This document shows positions 42,638-55,438 of a stretch of 64,000 nt of DNA, piece by piece. The notes under the pieces are model-generated. The model saw only the letters and a list, made by a program, of their open reading frames with translations, was not told the origin of the DNA and did no database searches. The DNA is from Cladocopium goreaui (Eukaryota; Sar; Dinophyceae; Suessiales; Symbiodiniaceae). Position 1 is the stretch's first letter. The number at the start of each line of letters is the position of its first letter. A program made the translations under genes and the position numbers. The stretch is taken from contig CAMXCT020003624.1 of assembly GCA_947184155.2 (NCBI GenBank), forward strand, positions 296,181 to 360,180, in the 5' to 3' direction.

Positions 42638-45600
42638 CCAGCCTTCCAGAACTTCTCCAAAGACAACGTGCTTGCCTGGAGTTGGCACATAGAGTCTCAT
42701 TGGCTTCAACCCATCCTCAAAAAATATGAGTCAGGCTTAACCATCCAAAATACAGATGGAAAGTCAGCATGTCTGGAAAATTTGATAAAAACTTCATCTA
42801 GTCATATCTAGTCACCTATATATCTTCTCTTTGTTAAGACATGGAAGCTCGCACCATATGATATACATATATATATAGTCTCCGACATTTCACCTGGAAA
42901 ATTGGGTCCCCCATATGACCTTCCCACCGAACATGGCCAACATGGCCCTTGCTGTGCTCCATGAAGACAATTTAGAACACCTAAAATCACACAGGATCAT
43001 GTGCTAAACCCAATAACAAACCATCCCCAATTTCACCAGATATGGCTGGTATAACCAGTGGCCATCCAATTTTTGCCAGTTAATGGCATCAGCTTTACCA
43101 ATGATTTACCATCATATGGGTGATACATGGTGAGACCGTCATGTTCTCTTTTAGCGCAGCCTGGGTTTCCATACCATCCAGGTGATGTGCCGCTGCTGTG
43201 GTGATGAAGAACTGAGAGCCATTGGTGTCAGGGCCAGCCTGGGACGTGAAGATCGTTTTTGTGGGGACCCTGGGGACGACGCTGGGGACCTGGTGGGTGA
43301 CCCTGGGAGTTGAGAAAAAAAAATCAGCCAGGAGGCATTCGCCATGCTGAGTAATCCACCTCGACTGTGAGGCACACCAAACCTCAGTAATCCACCGCGA
43401 AAAACCAAGAAAGTGGTAAACCTCGGTTTGGCAGAGCGATACATTATGAGACAGGGTATTTCTAAATAGAGGCATAACATGGCACAACACAGCGTCATAG
43501 ATAGTACGTATAACGTATAACTATTATATATAGTATCTGAAAATATCTGAAAAAAATCGATAGTTCGGTTCTAGTAGAGATCCCTCTCAAACGAAGGTAT
43601 ATCAGATTATCATCGGCATATATGGCATATCTCTCTGATAACTGGGAGGAGTTTTATCCCATCCCCCCTTCATATATAACACATTATTGAACATCATTGA
43701 ACACCATCATTGTATGAATTCTATGGTCGCAGTTGATGTCACCCATATGTCATCCCCTACTTTTTACCATGGGGATGTTTTCCTGGGCTGAAAATCACCG
43801 GGATGACCTCTGATCCAAGGTTCTGCTCGTCCGCGAAGCGCTCACCGTAGATTGACTTCCCGCCAGTGCCATTTCCATGGGTGGTGTCTCCACCCTGCAC
43901 CATAAAGCCAGGGATGATACCTTGGACATGGGATGAAATCTTGGCTTTGGTGCATTGTCCAGGATGGTTTTGGTGATCAAATGAGATGTATATATATATA
44001 ATGAAAATAAATGTACCCTCTGGTTATTTAACATCGCTATGGAAAATGGCCCATCTATAGATGAATTATGATGACTTACCGATTAAAAAATGGGATTTGC
44101 CATAGCTACGCTAAATAACCAGAGGGTAAGTAAATCTGCCATACATGAATGGTATATTGATGTTGTGAGGTCTCTCAAACTGCAAAGCTGATCTAAGCTG
44201 AGCGTTTCGGTGAGATTCTGAAAATTCGGGATGAACCAAATGACAGTCAGTTTTGCCACAGATATGGAGGTTTCCCAAAATCGGGGTAATTACTCCCACC
44301 TCATCCGCATGTTAACAGGATTTTCCATTATGAACCGGAACCATTTTGGGGTACCCCCATTTTAGGAAACATCCATATCTACAAGCCATTTCAAGATTCA
44401 ATGTAGGCAAGGCACGATGAAATGGCGAACCTTTGTAGCAGTAGGGTGGACCCTTATCGCACCTCACAGCATAAGGTTCTCCAAAAATGCGGAGGAGAAG
44501 TCCACGGGTATCCCTAAAATCCAGTTGTCCAAAAATGTGAATTATCCGCTTTCTGCACTTTCCATCACTTTCCACATTCAAAGTGCCATAAATCTGGAAC
44601 CCTAAAAACCCACCCGCCAGTACTGTACCTTTCATATTTATAGCCAAGAGACTTGCAAAGCGCCTCGAAGTTTGCAACGGTCTTTGGCACATGCTCTCCT
44701 TATACGCAGCAACAAGTCACCTTTCTGGTGGTCCGGTGATCAAAACCGGGTGATCAAAACGCAGCCTGGACTCCATAGAGGCCGAAAACAATCCTCAGAT
44801 TGGCGTCTCCAGCTTTGAGCTTGCTGTGACTGATCCACCAAACTTATGAGAATCGTATCGAACGTATATATATAATATATACACAGTATATATATAACTA
44901 TAGAATTATTATGGATAATGGCGATAGATCATCAAATTATAGATCATCGATAATCATCCACTTTTTTCATCATTATGCATCATGTTGCCCGTCATCAAAC
45001 ATGGCTTTCTGGACATGTGCCGTCCATGATTTTCCCAGCCAAAAAAAACGCCATGACCAGTGTGGGTATTTCCCAGCCATGTGGATGATTACCAGCGGGC
45101 AAGTGTCACTAAGTTCTTCACATCTTTGAACTTTTGAACTTTCAATCCTTCAGTGACTTCAGTGACTTGATGTTCAGTAGTCAAGTCAAGGGAACTTTTT
45201 TGTTGACTGTCACTAAGGTTCAAGCTTCCATATCACTGTGAACAATCAATATCAATCATGTCCAGGAGTCCAGGAAAAAAAAAAAACATGAAACAACTAG
45301 ACCTGCCACTACCACTTTGGAATACTTTGGATATGTTTCTGAAACCCAACCGACAGGTCCCGAAACTTCACTTTCGCCAGGTCACCGTCCAGTGGGTTTC
45401 CCTCCGATGGCCACTTCGAAGAAGGCTTTTTTGGTCACTTTGGGGGTCACATTGGCCTAACCGGTGATGCATTGCTTGTTGAACCTGTTGAACCACTGGC
45501 GAAAACCGAAAAGGACCTCGATGGTTGAAAACTGGAGTTGACACTTTGTGCAACAACTGGAGTTGTTTTCATGCCGATGAGGTACATGGTAAAATTCTCA

Positions 45601-45785
45601 TCCTGAAAATTCAGATCAGCGATATTGAGCATTTCTTATAATCTAGCTCCACGCCGTTCCATGTCTTTGCTGGGGAACACATACATCATTGTGAAAAGCA
45701 TCTCTTCACTTTCAAACTTCCAGATGCTTTTATCCTTGCAAGGCACTGAGATGTTCTTTGCTACGCTGAGACATTCCTTCTTTGA
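42638..45785 (-). CDS. Cyclophilin-type peptidyl-prolyl cis-trans isomerase, multi-exon
   Basis: Ten exons join with matching phases: 45648-~45780, 45558-45602, 45386-45456, 44774-44793, 44629-44698, 44416-44462, 43827-43920, 43337-43382, 43175-43238, 42638-42675. The product contains [101 protein letters not shown], the whole cyclophilin signature. Catalytic and binding residues equivalent to R55, F60, Q63, Q111, F113 and H126 of human CypA are present; the W121 position is His, as in cyclophilins that bind cyclosporin poorly. A 60-residue extension precedes the domain. One exon is only 20 nt. Donors are 5 GT, 3 GC and 1 GA. The C-terminal exon after 42638 was not identified. It probably assists folding of proteins or RNA-protein complexes. 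Confidence 0.85.
44014..44128. mobile_element. M1 inverted-repeat element in cyclophilin intron
   Basis: TACCCTCTGGTTATTTAACA to GCTAAATAACCAGAGGGTA, a near-complete 115-bp copy with TA at both ends. It lies inside the intron between exons 44416-44462 and 43827-43920, away from the splice sites. Confidence 0.85.
44261..44380. mobile_element. M2 inverted-repeat element in cyclophilin intron
   Basis: GATATGGAGGTTTCCCAAAA to TTTTAGGAAACATCCATATC with core TTCCATTATGAACCGGAACC. Located 36 bp into the same intron as the M1 copy at 44014. Confidence 0.8.
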
Positions 45786-46255
45786 GTATGATCGAATTCA
45801 AGACCCAACGCACTGGCAAATTAGGTCATGTCTAGGAAATGATCAAACATCAAACGTTGTAGCAATCATCCAATTCCATTCATAAAGAAAAAAACATTAA
45901 AAAAATATCTAAGTTTAGTACCAAATCATATATTACCATGACATCCATTGGTCCATGGTAGTGTATCAACCATCGAATTCTCCGGGTTACCAACATCTCT
46001 GGGTCCTAAATTTTCTGGGAAAATCTCCAAAAAACCGAGCCACTGCTCCCATGGCGACAGAAATCACACCACAGGATGATTGAAATCAGGAGGGCCCGGT
46101 CTCAACACATATCATATCATATCTATATAATGTAGTGTCTTTGTATCATGATAGATGAAAAAAATGATGATATGAGATGATGTATGATGATTAATGTATA
46201 TCGCAAAAATGTGTACGTACTCTGTATTATATATATAGTTATGTATGTACATGTA

Positions 46256-46356
46256 GGAGTACATGTACAGTACATAACTTTCTATATATATATATATCGA
46301 TATATATATATATATATGTACAGTACATAACTTTCTATATATATATATATCGATAT
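46256..46356. repeat. TA-rich direct repeat around GTACAGTACATAACTTTC
   Basis: The segment TGTACAGTACATAACTTTC followed by (TA)n and CGATAT occurs twice in a row, about 55 bp apart. Confidence 0.8.
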
Positions 46357-46646
46357 TCAAGGCCAACATCTTCCAAAACAAGATCCGGAATCCCATTCCG
46401 TGAGAGCCACTTTGAGATGATCTTCGCATGAGTTTTGAACCAAAAGCTGCGCTTTTGTTCACCTTCCCAGCAGAAATCCCTCAGCATGAGCACAGGAATC
46501 GAAAGGTATCATTGGTATATCATGGTATATATCATTATATATCCCTGGTATTTATATATGCTTGGCATATATATATATAATTATATATTATATGAATGTT
46601 ATCAATGAATGTTATATACATATTATATCGTGAAATATATCCTTGG

Positions 46647-46739
46647 TACCATCTGGTTATGACTAACATAGCCATGGAAAATCATGGAAAATCACCATTT
46701 TTCATAGGTGAACCATCTATTTCTATGGGCCATCTATAC
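46647..46739. mobile_element. M1-type element truncated at a splice donor
   Basis: The left end TACCATCTGGTTATGACTAAC and body (GGAAAATCACCATTTTTCAT, GGCCCATCTATA) match M1, but the right inverted end is missing and the element stops where the HscB exon ends (46740). Confidence 0.6.
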
Positions 46740-48731
46740 CCTGGCGCAACCGCGCCTTGCTGCGATTGCGCTTGCGGATCCGATCCACCTCGTCCTGCGT
46801 CTTCGCAGCATCCAACTCTTCACTGGTTTCCATCACTTCCATCATGGTCTCAGTGTCCTGCCCGGAAACAGATGGAAACCAAATCTGAAGTGCCATATAT
46901 ATATATATATATGTACATATATTGATATATATATATATATGTATATTCATATATATATATATATATATTATATATTTATATATATATATCTGGCAGATAC
47001 CTCAAAATTGGAGAATTGATGAGAATTGGAATTATATAGCCTCTCTTGGAGGCAACAGCACCTGTTCGAGGTTCACCTGTGTCTCCGGTTTTTTGTCGTC
47101 TGGAAGCGGCTTCAAGCAGAACTGTCAAGTTTCAAGCAAACCCCACACCAAGTTTGAAAAGAAAAAGCAAACACGTCCTCAATTCTCTGCTCTTCCAGAA
47201 GGATCTTTTGCCCATTCAACCTAAAAGCATCTAAAGGCAACAACAGCGGTGGAGTTACCACGCCAACTGAGTCTACATTGGCCGCATGATTTAATGTCAT
47301 GTACTCAACATAGTTTATGGATGTTTATGGTACTTGCAAAAACATAGGAAGCAATGCGTTGGAGAGATCCAAATTCTTCAACTGGGTCCCTGGTTTTCCT
47401 TCTGAACATCAAAACAGCTGATGCACATCGGCCATGAGTAGCCCTCAGATCCCCAACTCCATCCAGTAGTGTGCTCGGCGCAGGGGCGACCTCTTTGGAA
47501 ATCACGCCAAGTGTCCCAGAAGTGCTTGGGAAATTGTTGCGGCATTTCTTTTTGAGAACATCTCTCAAACTTTTGATGGTAAAAAGATTGTAAAAACCCT
47601 GGTTTAAAGTCATGTAAAGACTATGGATGACTATGTTTCCATGAAATTATGTAAAGACTACGGTATGTCCATGATTTTCCAATATTTTCCATGTATTTCC
47701 GAGATTCACCGATACAGTCAGCAACCTCAACGCAAGGCGTGAACTTGGAATGGTCGGCGCCGCGCCTGAGCACGGCAACCTCAGGGGGCCCGCCAACAGA
47801 GAAGAAAACTGGGACGCCCAGCTTCAAATGCTGAGCATGTTAGTATGGAATCCAAATACCATGGTTAAAATCTGTCAAAATATGTCAAAAATATGTTAAA
47901 ACAATGTGGAAAATACTATGCAAAAGACCATACAAATCATACAAGAAAATGGAATCCATCTAAATCCATGGACTGACTCCAAACATCACAAGATCACCAG
48001 GTAGTAGCTCTGGATAGCTTCGGCCCCTGCATTCTGATCATTCTGGGGTCCCAAGCAGCTTCGTTGACTTTCGCAGAATGTGCATCGGCCAACTCCCGCT
48101 GCTCCTGAGAGAAACACCATGAAATGTGCCCGGAAGGCCTAGGAAACAACACTTGACGTGCTTCAAATGCTTCTTGCAATTTCTTGCAACTTGGGAGGTG
48201 ACTACCGGTGTATGGGGTTGCGTACATGTGTCCATGACGATCTCTTTTAAAGGGTCTACAGCATCTCTCATGAAACATGGCATATGAGAGAGAATATGAA
48301 GACATCTGCACTTGATTCTGTCAAGAGAGCAGGCGATGTTTTTATATGGAGGGGTTCTAAAATATGGCTACCCCAAACCATTGGCTTTCCCATTCCAATG
48401 ACTTGGATGATTTTGGCGATCTCCATTTTACGAAACCTCCAGATTCCCTACTTGCGTCCGTCCTCTGGTTGAGAGACATGTCTGTCTGGATGAAGGAGGC
48501 GTTGCAAGTCCTGTGAGCCACACTGAAAACTACATTCACTGAAAATATACTATGGGTTTGCCTGAAATAAGGTATCACCAAAAGTCACATAGTTCATATT
48601 AGTTGATCATCTATTTCTGACTTCAAGACGCAGCAATTTTATGGATAATTTCGGGATATCCTCCATTTTCAGACAGGACAACCTCATAGCTGAGGCACCT
48701 TGTAGGCAGTGTCAACTGCTTGAGGATCGAC
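46740..48731 (-). CDS. HSCB: HscB/Jac1-type Fe-S cluster co-chaperone (J protein), multi-exon
   Basis: Exons with consistent phases: 48699-48731, 48452-48510, 48057-48138, 47452-47492, 47175-47220, 46740-46857. The J domain is split over exons: VDPQAVDTAYK, DLQRLLHPDRHVSQPEDGRK (with the essential HPD), and QRELADAHSAKVNEA. Then RSPLRRAHYWMELG and LNGQKILLEEQRIED lead into the C-terminal helical domain, TMMEVMETSEELDAAK and DEVDRIRKRN. This order is diagnostic of HscB, which delivers the Fe-S scaffold IscU to mitochondrial Hsp70. A short exon with the YRTL-like segment between 48057 and 47492, and the N-terminal and last exons, were not found. Donors include one GC and one GA. It lies between the cyclophilin gene and the exons ending at 49039, all on the same strand. 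Confidence 0.75.
48343..48442. mobile_element. M2 inverted-repeat element in HscB intron
   Basis: TATATGGAGGGGTTCTAAAA to TTTTACGAAACCTCCAGATT. It begins about 9 bp after the splice donor of the HPD exon (48452). Confidence 0.65.
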
Positions 48732-49038
48732 CTCCAAAACACGGTCAGAAGGGGGGGCCTAAGTGGATCCTCTGGTCGTCCCAAGGCGTGTTGAAGAAAT
48801 TCTCGTCCCTTCACCGAACCTCGTAGTTGCTGTCAACACCTGCAAGGACTCTTGGAATCGACTGAGGCTATACGGAGCCAAGGCTCCTACTGAGGCGATT
48901 TATGGCGATTTCATTCCGCATAGAAGCAAATCCAAGCTGTCAACATTTAGAAAGTTTATAAAGTTCTATCCCCAAGGTGGTCATCATGGTGATCAACCCC
49001 ACCATGTTGTCTATTTTGGTCGATGTTGTCACTCGCGC

Positions 49039-49372
49039 CTAGTAGCTCAAAATGACTGACGCCACTGGAACTGCTTTGGTGAAGCCGTCCACAACTCCTT
49101 TGGCGCCGATGATCTGCTGAGACACAGCGATAGAACTGTCCCATGGGCTCCCATCGGTCCCCAAAAAAGATGCCGAACTGTGTTTCCAAGATGTAAAAAA
49201 AAAATCAGACTGTTGATAACTTGAAAATAGGTTCACCACAATTTCCAGGTTTCCAACTATTCTTCTAGCATCTTCTAGCCTTTTCGCTTGCTATGCTCGA
49301 GGTTGAAGACTCAAGGAATTGCCGCCCGTCCTGCAGACCAATCTTGACGATGGTGCTCCGCAGGCAGGGCAT
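49039..49372 (-). CDS. Small unknown protein, two exons
   Basis: Exon 1 runs from ATG 49372 to 49280 (31 codons, MPCLRSTIVKIGLQDGRQFL) with a GC donor. A second exon follows the strong acceptor at about 49172 (poly-T then ACACAG). Two frames are possible: phase 0 gives a His/Ser-rich tail ending at 48956, while a one-base offset gives a more natural segment with QQIIGAKGVVDGFTKAVPVA and a stop at 49039. The latter needs an additional small exon. Family unknown. It lies just upstream of HSCB on the same strand. Confidence 0.4.
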
Positions 49373-50701
49373 GTGAAGCCCGTGTGGGACTCAGCGCGGA
49401 AAGTGGGATCATCCATCCCTTTTCCAGGGATACGAGTACAACTTATATTTGGGGTTCAAAATTGGCTACTTCAATAATTCATTGCTTACTAAAGTATAAT
49501 CTACCCACGCCCATTTGGGATTGAAAGTCCCTACCGGGGTTTTTGATATCTTATGATATCTTTTGATCCTTATCATCGGATTCTCATCCTTTTAACTCAG
49601 GGTCGCATCCCTGCAGAAGTTCGAACGCCCAACGCAACAGCCCAACCTCTGTGGAAAAGTACTGAAGACGACCTGAGAAAAGAAAGGGCTCTGACCCACC
49701 GAGCTTTCTATGGATGACTCTGGGCCCAATACCAAAGGATTCCGCACAAAAAAAATCTTCCTTCTGAACGGCATATTTACCCACATTGCCCTGCAAAATC
49801 ATCCATATATCATACATTTATCATCCATTTATACAGTTCAATATACCACACATCATCTCGCCACATCCATGGATGGTGGCCATGAAAAAGTACACCTTTT
49901 TGGATTTCTTGGTCCCTATCAACCTCCCCCGGGTTTCCGGCGCTGAACAACCGGCCGAAAATTCGGCCGACTCCAGTGGGTGGGATGCTGGTGCCCTGTC
50001 GGCTGCGATGAAAATGGACCGATATCAATTGGGATTTAAGTGGCTTTTAATTCATGTTGAATCCCCAAAATTACCATTGTTTTCAATGGGTTTTTGATGA
50101 TGCTGAATCCCCAAAATGGGCCATTGCCATTTTTTTACAGTGGACATGATACACACAATCTCAAAACCAGAGATTTGGCCTAGTTTGTAGCTATATATGT
50201 AGCTATGAAAATACGTTCAATGCAATCAATTCCAGACAGTGGCACCTGTCCGAAGACTGCGAAGACTGCGAAGCACCAAGCGCATGGTGCGACGAATCGT
50301 ACTGGGACTTGTGGCTCTGGATGTGCTGAGGGACCAGTGGATGTTCGAAAAAGCTGTTATACAGCTGTTCCAAACGTGGTGTCCGCCATGACTTTTTTTT
50401 TGGAAAATCAACGGCTGCTACAAAGGGTCAAAGCATGTCAAAACACGTCAAAGCATGTCATGTTGCAACAACAATTACAGAACTCGGAAGGTAACATTCC
50501 AACATATTCCAACCCTTTGGCAGCAAAATGAAACAGCTCCATGAATCCTCAGTCGTGCTGGGCTTTGGTGCGTCACTGCAAGTCCGGTTTTAAAGATCTG
50601 AAACTTCATCGGTTTCACTTAGAGGTTTCGCGAAGTCCGGTTTTCCACGGGCACAGGATGGCACAGGCATGTCACTCATCAATGAGTGTGCGTAGCCCTA
50701 C

Positions 50702-51420
50702 CTTTCCACGTCGTCCAGAGAGTTTTTCCGGACCCGGGGTGAAATACATTCGAATGTCTTGCAGAGAACTTTTCCAAGACATCACCCGAGTTCAAGGATG
50801 ACAAGATATGACAAGATCAATTTTCGTTCGCTGAGTCACTCTCACCTAAAAACAGAGCTCTGGATGATTTTTCTCGGACTGTTCCGTCATCTTCTATCAG
50901 CATGCAAGGAACGCGTCAATGATAGTTTGATTATAGCTTATGGCAGTTTCTGAATTCATCGTGTCAATTCGAGACATGGATCCAGAGCGAAATTTTGAAA
51001 ATGGCAGAACCAGGTGATTTTTCTCAGCTTTCAAGATTGCATCCTTGAACTCGTTGTCATGGAACACATCCACGCGGATGCAAACTTGGATGACCAACTG
51101 AATTTGAGATGATGTCATTGTGACTTTTTGCCGGCATGTGTTCAATTATACTCATCCTGGTTTAGATCAACGGTTCCTTAAATGTTGATCATAAGGTTCA
51201 TAAATCATCATTCCGAGCATAGGCCGTACAGTAGAGGTCTATCTATCTATCCCAGGATGACTATATCCAGCTTAGTGCGCAGCTCAACCTCTTGTGTCCG
51301 CCTCAATTGGGACTTCTGGCATCGAGGGACGATGGTCTGTGACAAGACAAGCCTTCCCTACTGAGGCTGCCAGCCTCGCTCTTACGCGCAGAGAAGAAAT
51401 CCGAAGGTCTTGATCTGGCA
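50702..51420 (-). CDS. Exons of unknown minus-strand gene or genes
   Basis: Exon 50702-50768 (22 codons plus one base, FSARHSNVFHPGSGKTLW, donor GTAGGG), a stretch at about 50945-51120 starting with a possible ATG (SSQIQLVIQVCIRVDVFHD, NEFKDAILKAEKNHLVLPF) and a C-terminal piece at 51303-51420 (FFSARKSEAGSLSREGL) ending in TGA. The stop at 51303 suggests that at least two genes are involved. Similar unplaced coding-like stretches occur at 49590-49700 and 49900-50000. No family recognised. Confidence 0.35.
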
Positions 51421-52071
51421 GAGGGCAGATTCTGAATCTGGATTCTTTGGATGGCTATGGATTGCATGAATCTGAGCAGTGGGGACTTGACCAAAAAGAA
51501 CACAATCAGGATGGAACAACCGAAAAAAAGAAACCACTAAACAGATATATCATGTTATATCTGTACATATAATAATATAGTACCCCCATTTTTGCCGCCT
51601 GGGCGGCTGCGTCGGAAGCGGAGGCACGGCCGTGGCTGGCTCCGGGTGCACCTGCAACATCTGCGGGGTTAACATGGTGGGGTTAAGGACAGCCATGATG
51701 ATCATAAATGGATACAATTTTGGGTGAGTTCACCTCCATCAGTTGGGATATTTCCACTTATATCCACTTATCTATCCACTATATGGTGAAATGTATCCAC
51801 TTGTATAACCCCAAGTGCACCCCAAAAGTGTTGTGAAGGACCTTTTTCGGAGGATTGACATGATAACATATCAGTTAGTCTTGATTCTGGGTATGCCTGA
51901 GCCTTAAATTAAAATTGTGAAGGCACTGTTTCTTGCTCTATGTACATTGCACATTTCGTTTATGGGTATATCATACATGGAAAGACAATAAAAGACACGC
52001 TTCACTTCTCACGGCACTTCATGGCACATTCCTGGTTCCCTGCAGGTTTGACACACATACCATGAATTAAC

Positions 52072-52163
52072 GTGGGTAAAACAATAATAAACCATCCGCC
52101 AAATCACCATAATGGGTGGTATAAACCAATCCCAAGGGGGTGGTTTATTATTGTTTTACCCAC
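52072..52163. mobile_element. M5 near-perfect inverted-repeat element
   Basis: GTGGGTAAAACAATAATAAA and its inverse TTTATTATTGTTTTACCCAC flank a core of about 50 bp. Weakly related sequences near 24040 and 43010 suggest older copies. Confidence 0.75.
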
Positions 52164-52576
52164 ATTACTGATGAACTTAGCAGATTCCCAGGGACAAGGC
52201 TTCCCCAGAAGTCCTCCTCATCTACTAGTGGAGGCTTTGGCTGCCACCTTGGCCGTCGGAAAATATGCAGGAAACCAGGAGCAAAAACAACCTAAGAACC
52301 ATCTTAGAACCATGGTTTCTTGTAGATTTTCCCACCCAATCTATTGCAAAATGGTGGTTAACCATACTTAACAATGTGTGCTGGCATAAGAATGTACGCA
52401 TATCAACTCTGGCCGTCTACGCTAACGGCCCAATACGAAGAGTAGTCAAATGTGAGGTACCTGAGGTACCTTGGGATCGCCTGAAACAGCAAACATGTTC
52501 TAACTGCAGGACAGAAAATTCAACTTCAGGACTTGGGGCCATAGGATCAAGTTGAACACATAATCGCGGCTAATCC

Positions 52577-52683
52577 TATCCCATGACGGATCCATGGTGC
52601 TGGTATATTAATGCTAACATAAAGGGGGTATATTGATGGGATCCATGGCACACCATATATAGCAGCACCATGGATCCTATGGG
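52577..52683. mobile_element. M4 inverted-repeat element
   Basis: CTATCCCATGACGGATCCATG to CACCATGGATCCTATGGG, nearly identical in its core to the copy at 15671. Confidence 0.8.
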
Positions 52684-55438
52684 TTTAATATCCTATATAC
52701 TATCAGATTACTATCATCCAATATCTCCAATATCTCCATCAATCTCCACTGGACTTCCACCGAGTCCCTGGCGGCCAATCCTTCCCAGGTGAAGGCGCCC
52801 TTGCAAAGGATCCTCTCGGAGCGAGAGCTGGAGCCGGTTTGTTCACAGGGCCTCGTGACGTCCGCGTGACGTCCGCGTGACCAGGTCGAGTGGAGTCAAG
52901 CTTCGGAACTTCGCCAGAAAAAGGGCCTTTTCATGTGGGCTGTAGATGCATCATCTTTTGCACAAAACCTGATTTTTGGGAAAATGACTTCACTTTTCAG
53001 CTTGTCACAGCTGAAAATGAGGTCCCCAAGTCCAACGGATCCTCAGGTCATCCATGTTCACATATTTTCACTATTGGGGCACCCCAAATTCCAATGGTGA
53101 AAATCATCCATGTTCACTATTTCTAATGACCATTTCCCTATTGTGATTTTCTGGATATTTATGGATAAAAAAAAATCCTCCGATTAAACATGGTCATCCA
53201 TTTCCCTATCATCAAAAACCATGGTTTGGAACAAACAAAATCCTCCCATGTCTGAAAAAAACCCAAAAATTGGCACCCCGACTGTCACTGGATGGTGATG
53301 TTGAACTCGGCCTAAGGAAGGACGGGAAGGATTTGGTTTGGGGGGCTCAACCAATAAAATAAAGATATGATATAAATATGTCTAAAATCCTCCAAATTTA
53401 GTTGATTCTACATGTTCTCAAAAACACAAATTGAAAATAGAAACACAACACTGAAAAAACATGAAGAACTCACACAACTTGTTACGCCGGGAATCTATAG
53501 TATTAATACACATATGTCTATATAGGTCATCTGTATATACAATGTATGCAATCATATATTATAAAATGATAATCATATGTATATACATAATAGATACATT
53601 AGTCTTCAGCAAGAGTTCCAACCACAATACCCCAACATGCCGCAAAACACACATGACTCAGCGTCCCCACGCTCGAGGAGCTCGACCATTGGTGGTTCCT
53701 AGGCGATAGATTTTCCATGATTTTCCTTGGGACATGCGACAGATCCAGCTATAACCTAAATATATAATAAGCATACAAATATATATATATATATGTATAT
53801 ATTATAGCTTTATCCATAAAAATAAAGCTATTGTATATAATTTAATTTTACATAGTGATCATGTATAATACATAGCGATAATATAATTAAATATAATATA
53901 ATATGATTTAAATAAACTAAAATAAAATATAATACAATATAATATAGTGGTATGTAAAGAACCCAATGATATTATATTTAATACCCATCCAGAATATGAT
54001 GTGTAAATATATGTGTGTGTGACGCCCAATGTTATAGATATATCCGATAGTATAACCCAATGGTATGTTTATATATATATATATCAATAATGGTATACGA
54101 CTATAATTATCTAGAATATAAAATTATCCATAAAATAACCAATAGTGCTATGTAAATATCAATGTCCTAATACAAACAATAAAGTTATAAATATATTATA
54201 CGCACCAATGTGTATCAAAATCTACCTGCGCCCAGAAGCATACTTGGCCGACCCCAGCCGATGCCTGTTTCCGCTGCTGGGCGAGACATCGAGGTGTACC
54301 TCGAGGTTTGACGACTTTTGTTGGTTCTGAACATCCAAAACAGAGATGTTGGAGACAGCTGGACGGCTGGATGTCGGAAATTGGAAGTCTTCAGATGGTT
54401 TTTGTTGGTTGAATTTAATATAATTTCATCTTGGCCCAGCTTTCAATGCACAACCACAATCGAGCACCAAGAGGGATCATTGCCCCTGCCATTCACCGCA
54501 GTTCGCCTCAGTGGCTGAACTTCCCAAATGTTACCTGATATTTTGATGTTATCCATAGTATCCTACAATATAGCACTATTTACAAACGACCATGCAAAAA
54601 AAAAACAGGAGGCGGTCCTTGTAGTTATAAAATGGTTTGCACTACAACATGACTAGGCACTGCCTATCAAATGACTAGCACCAACCCAAAACACAAGACT
54701 ATATTTTTGACGGGCCATGACCCCAAATCACTTATTAGGTGCTATCCGCTAAAATCTCTATAAAATGGCTGGTCCCATTTCCAAAATTCAAAGCAGCTGT
54801 AAAATGAAGGATGGGACCCCTGAACACATTTCGCCAAATTTTAGCAACAACATGGTAGACATGCAGGCATCAGACCCCCGCGAGGCTTGCCTGTGATTTC
54901 AAAAGCAAAAGAAGGGGGATTGAATCCTCTGGTGGTTATATTTTGGGGGGTAACTCCCTCTTTTGGCATAGACATCGTGGTATGTGATCGTCGCCGTCAA
55001 CTTAAGATCCCATAAAAAAATATGGGAAGTATAAAGTGAAGGGGGCTGTGGCCCTTCTCAGAATGCCAAAAAATCGACAAGCAAGTTGGACTAAATATTG
55101 ATGCCACGTGGTACTCATCTGTACTCATCACCGGTGCATGTATATCTCGATCTATATACATATATATATATATGTGCATGTGCACATGGATGCGAATAAG
55201 AATGCAAACAGATATTGATATATATTATTTGTGGATTCTTTTGTAATTCTCGCGATATCTCCTGATGCACGGTTTCCACATGTTCCTGCTGGCTTCACAC
55301 ATAGTACATATGCTGCTGGAGGCAAAAAAGCATTCAATACCTAATCACAAAAATTGAAGTGCTCTGTGCTGGGTTTTCCCATAGTATACCATTTTATGGT
55401 GCTTAAGGGGTCACCCCCCAGCATTTTTGTTGATCCAC

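Larger units (their letters stand above)
51560..55438. other. AT-rich, mostly non-coding region
   Basis: Contains M5 (52072-52163), M4 (52577-52683) and long TA-rich stretches (53500-54200). Possible isolated minus-strand exons are at 51600-51670 (Pro-rich, MLQVHPEPATAVPPL), 52775-52860 (SERILCKGAFTWEGLAARD) and 54230-54300, none joined into a gene. Confidence 0.4.

Noticed and set aside
42891..42958. Candidate cyclophilin exon reading MFGGKVIWG
   Set aside because: The exon at 42638-42675 gives [12 protein letters not shown] with the correct phase and replaces it.
48130..48190. KLQEAFEARQVLFP read as a degenerate HPD region of HscB
   Set aside because: A proper HPD exon exists at 48452-48510 and its phase fits an acceptor at 48138, so this segment is intron.
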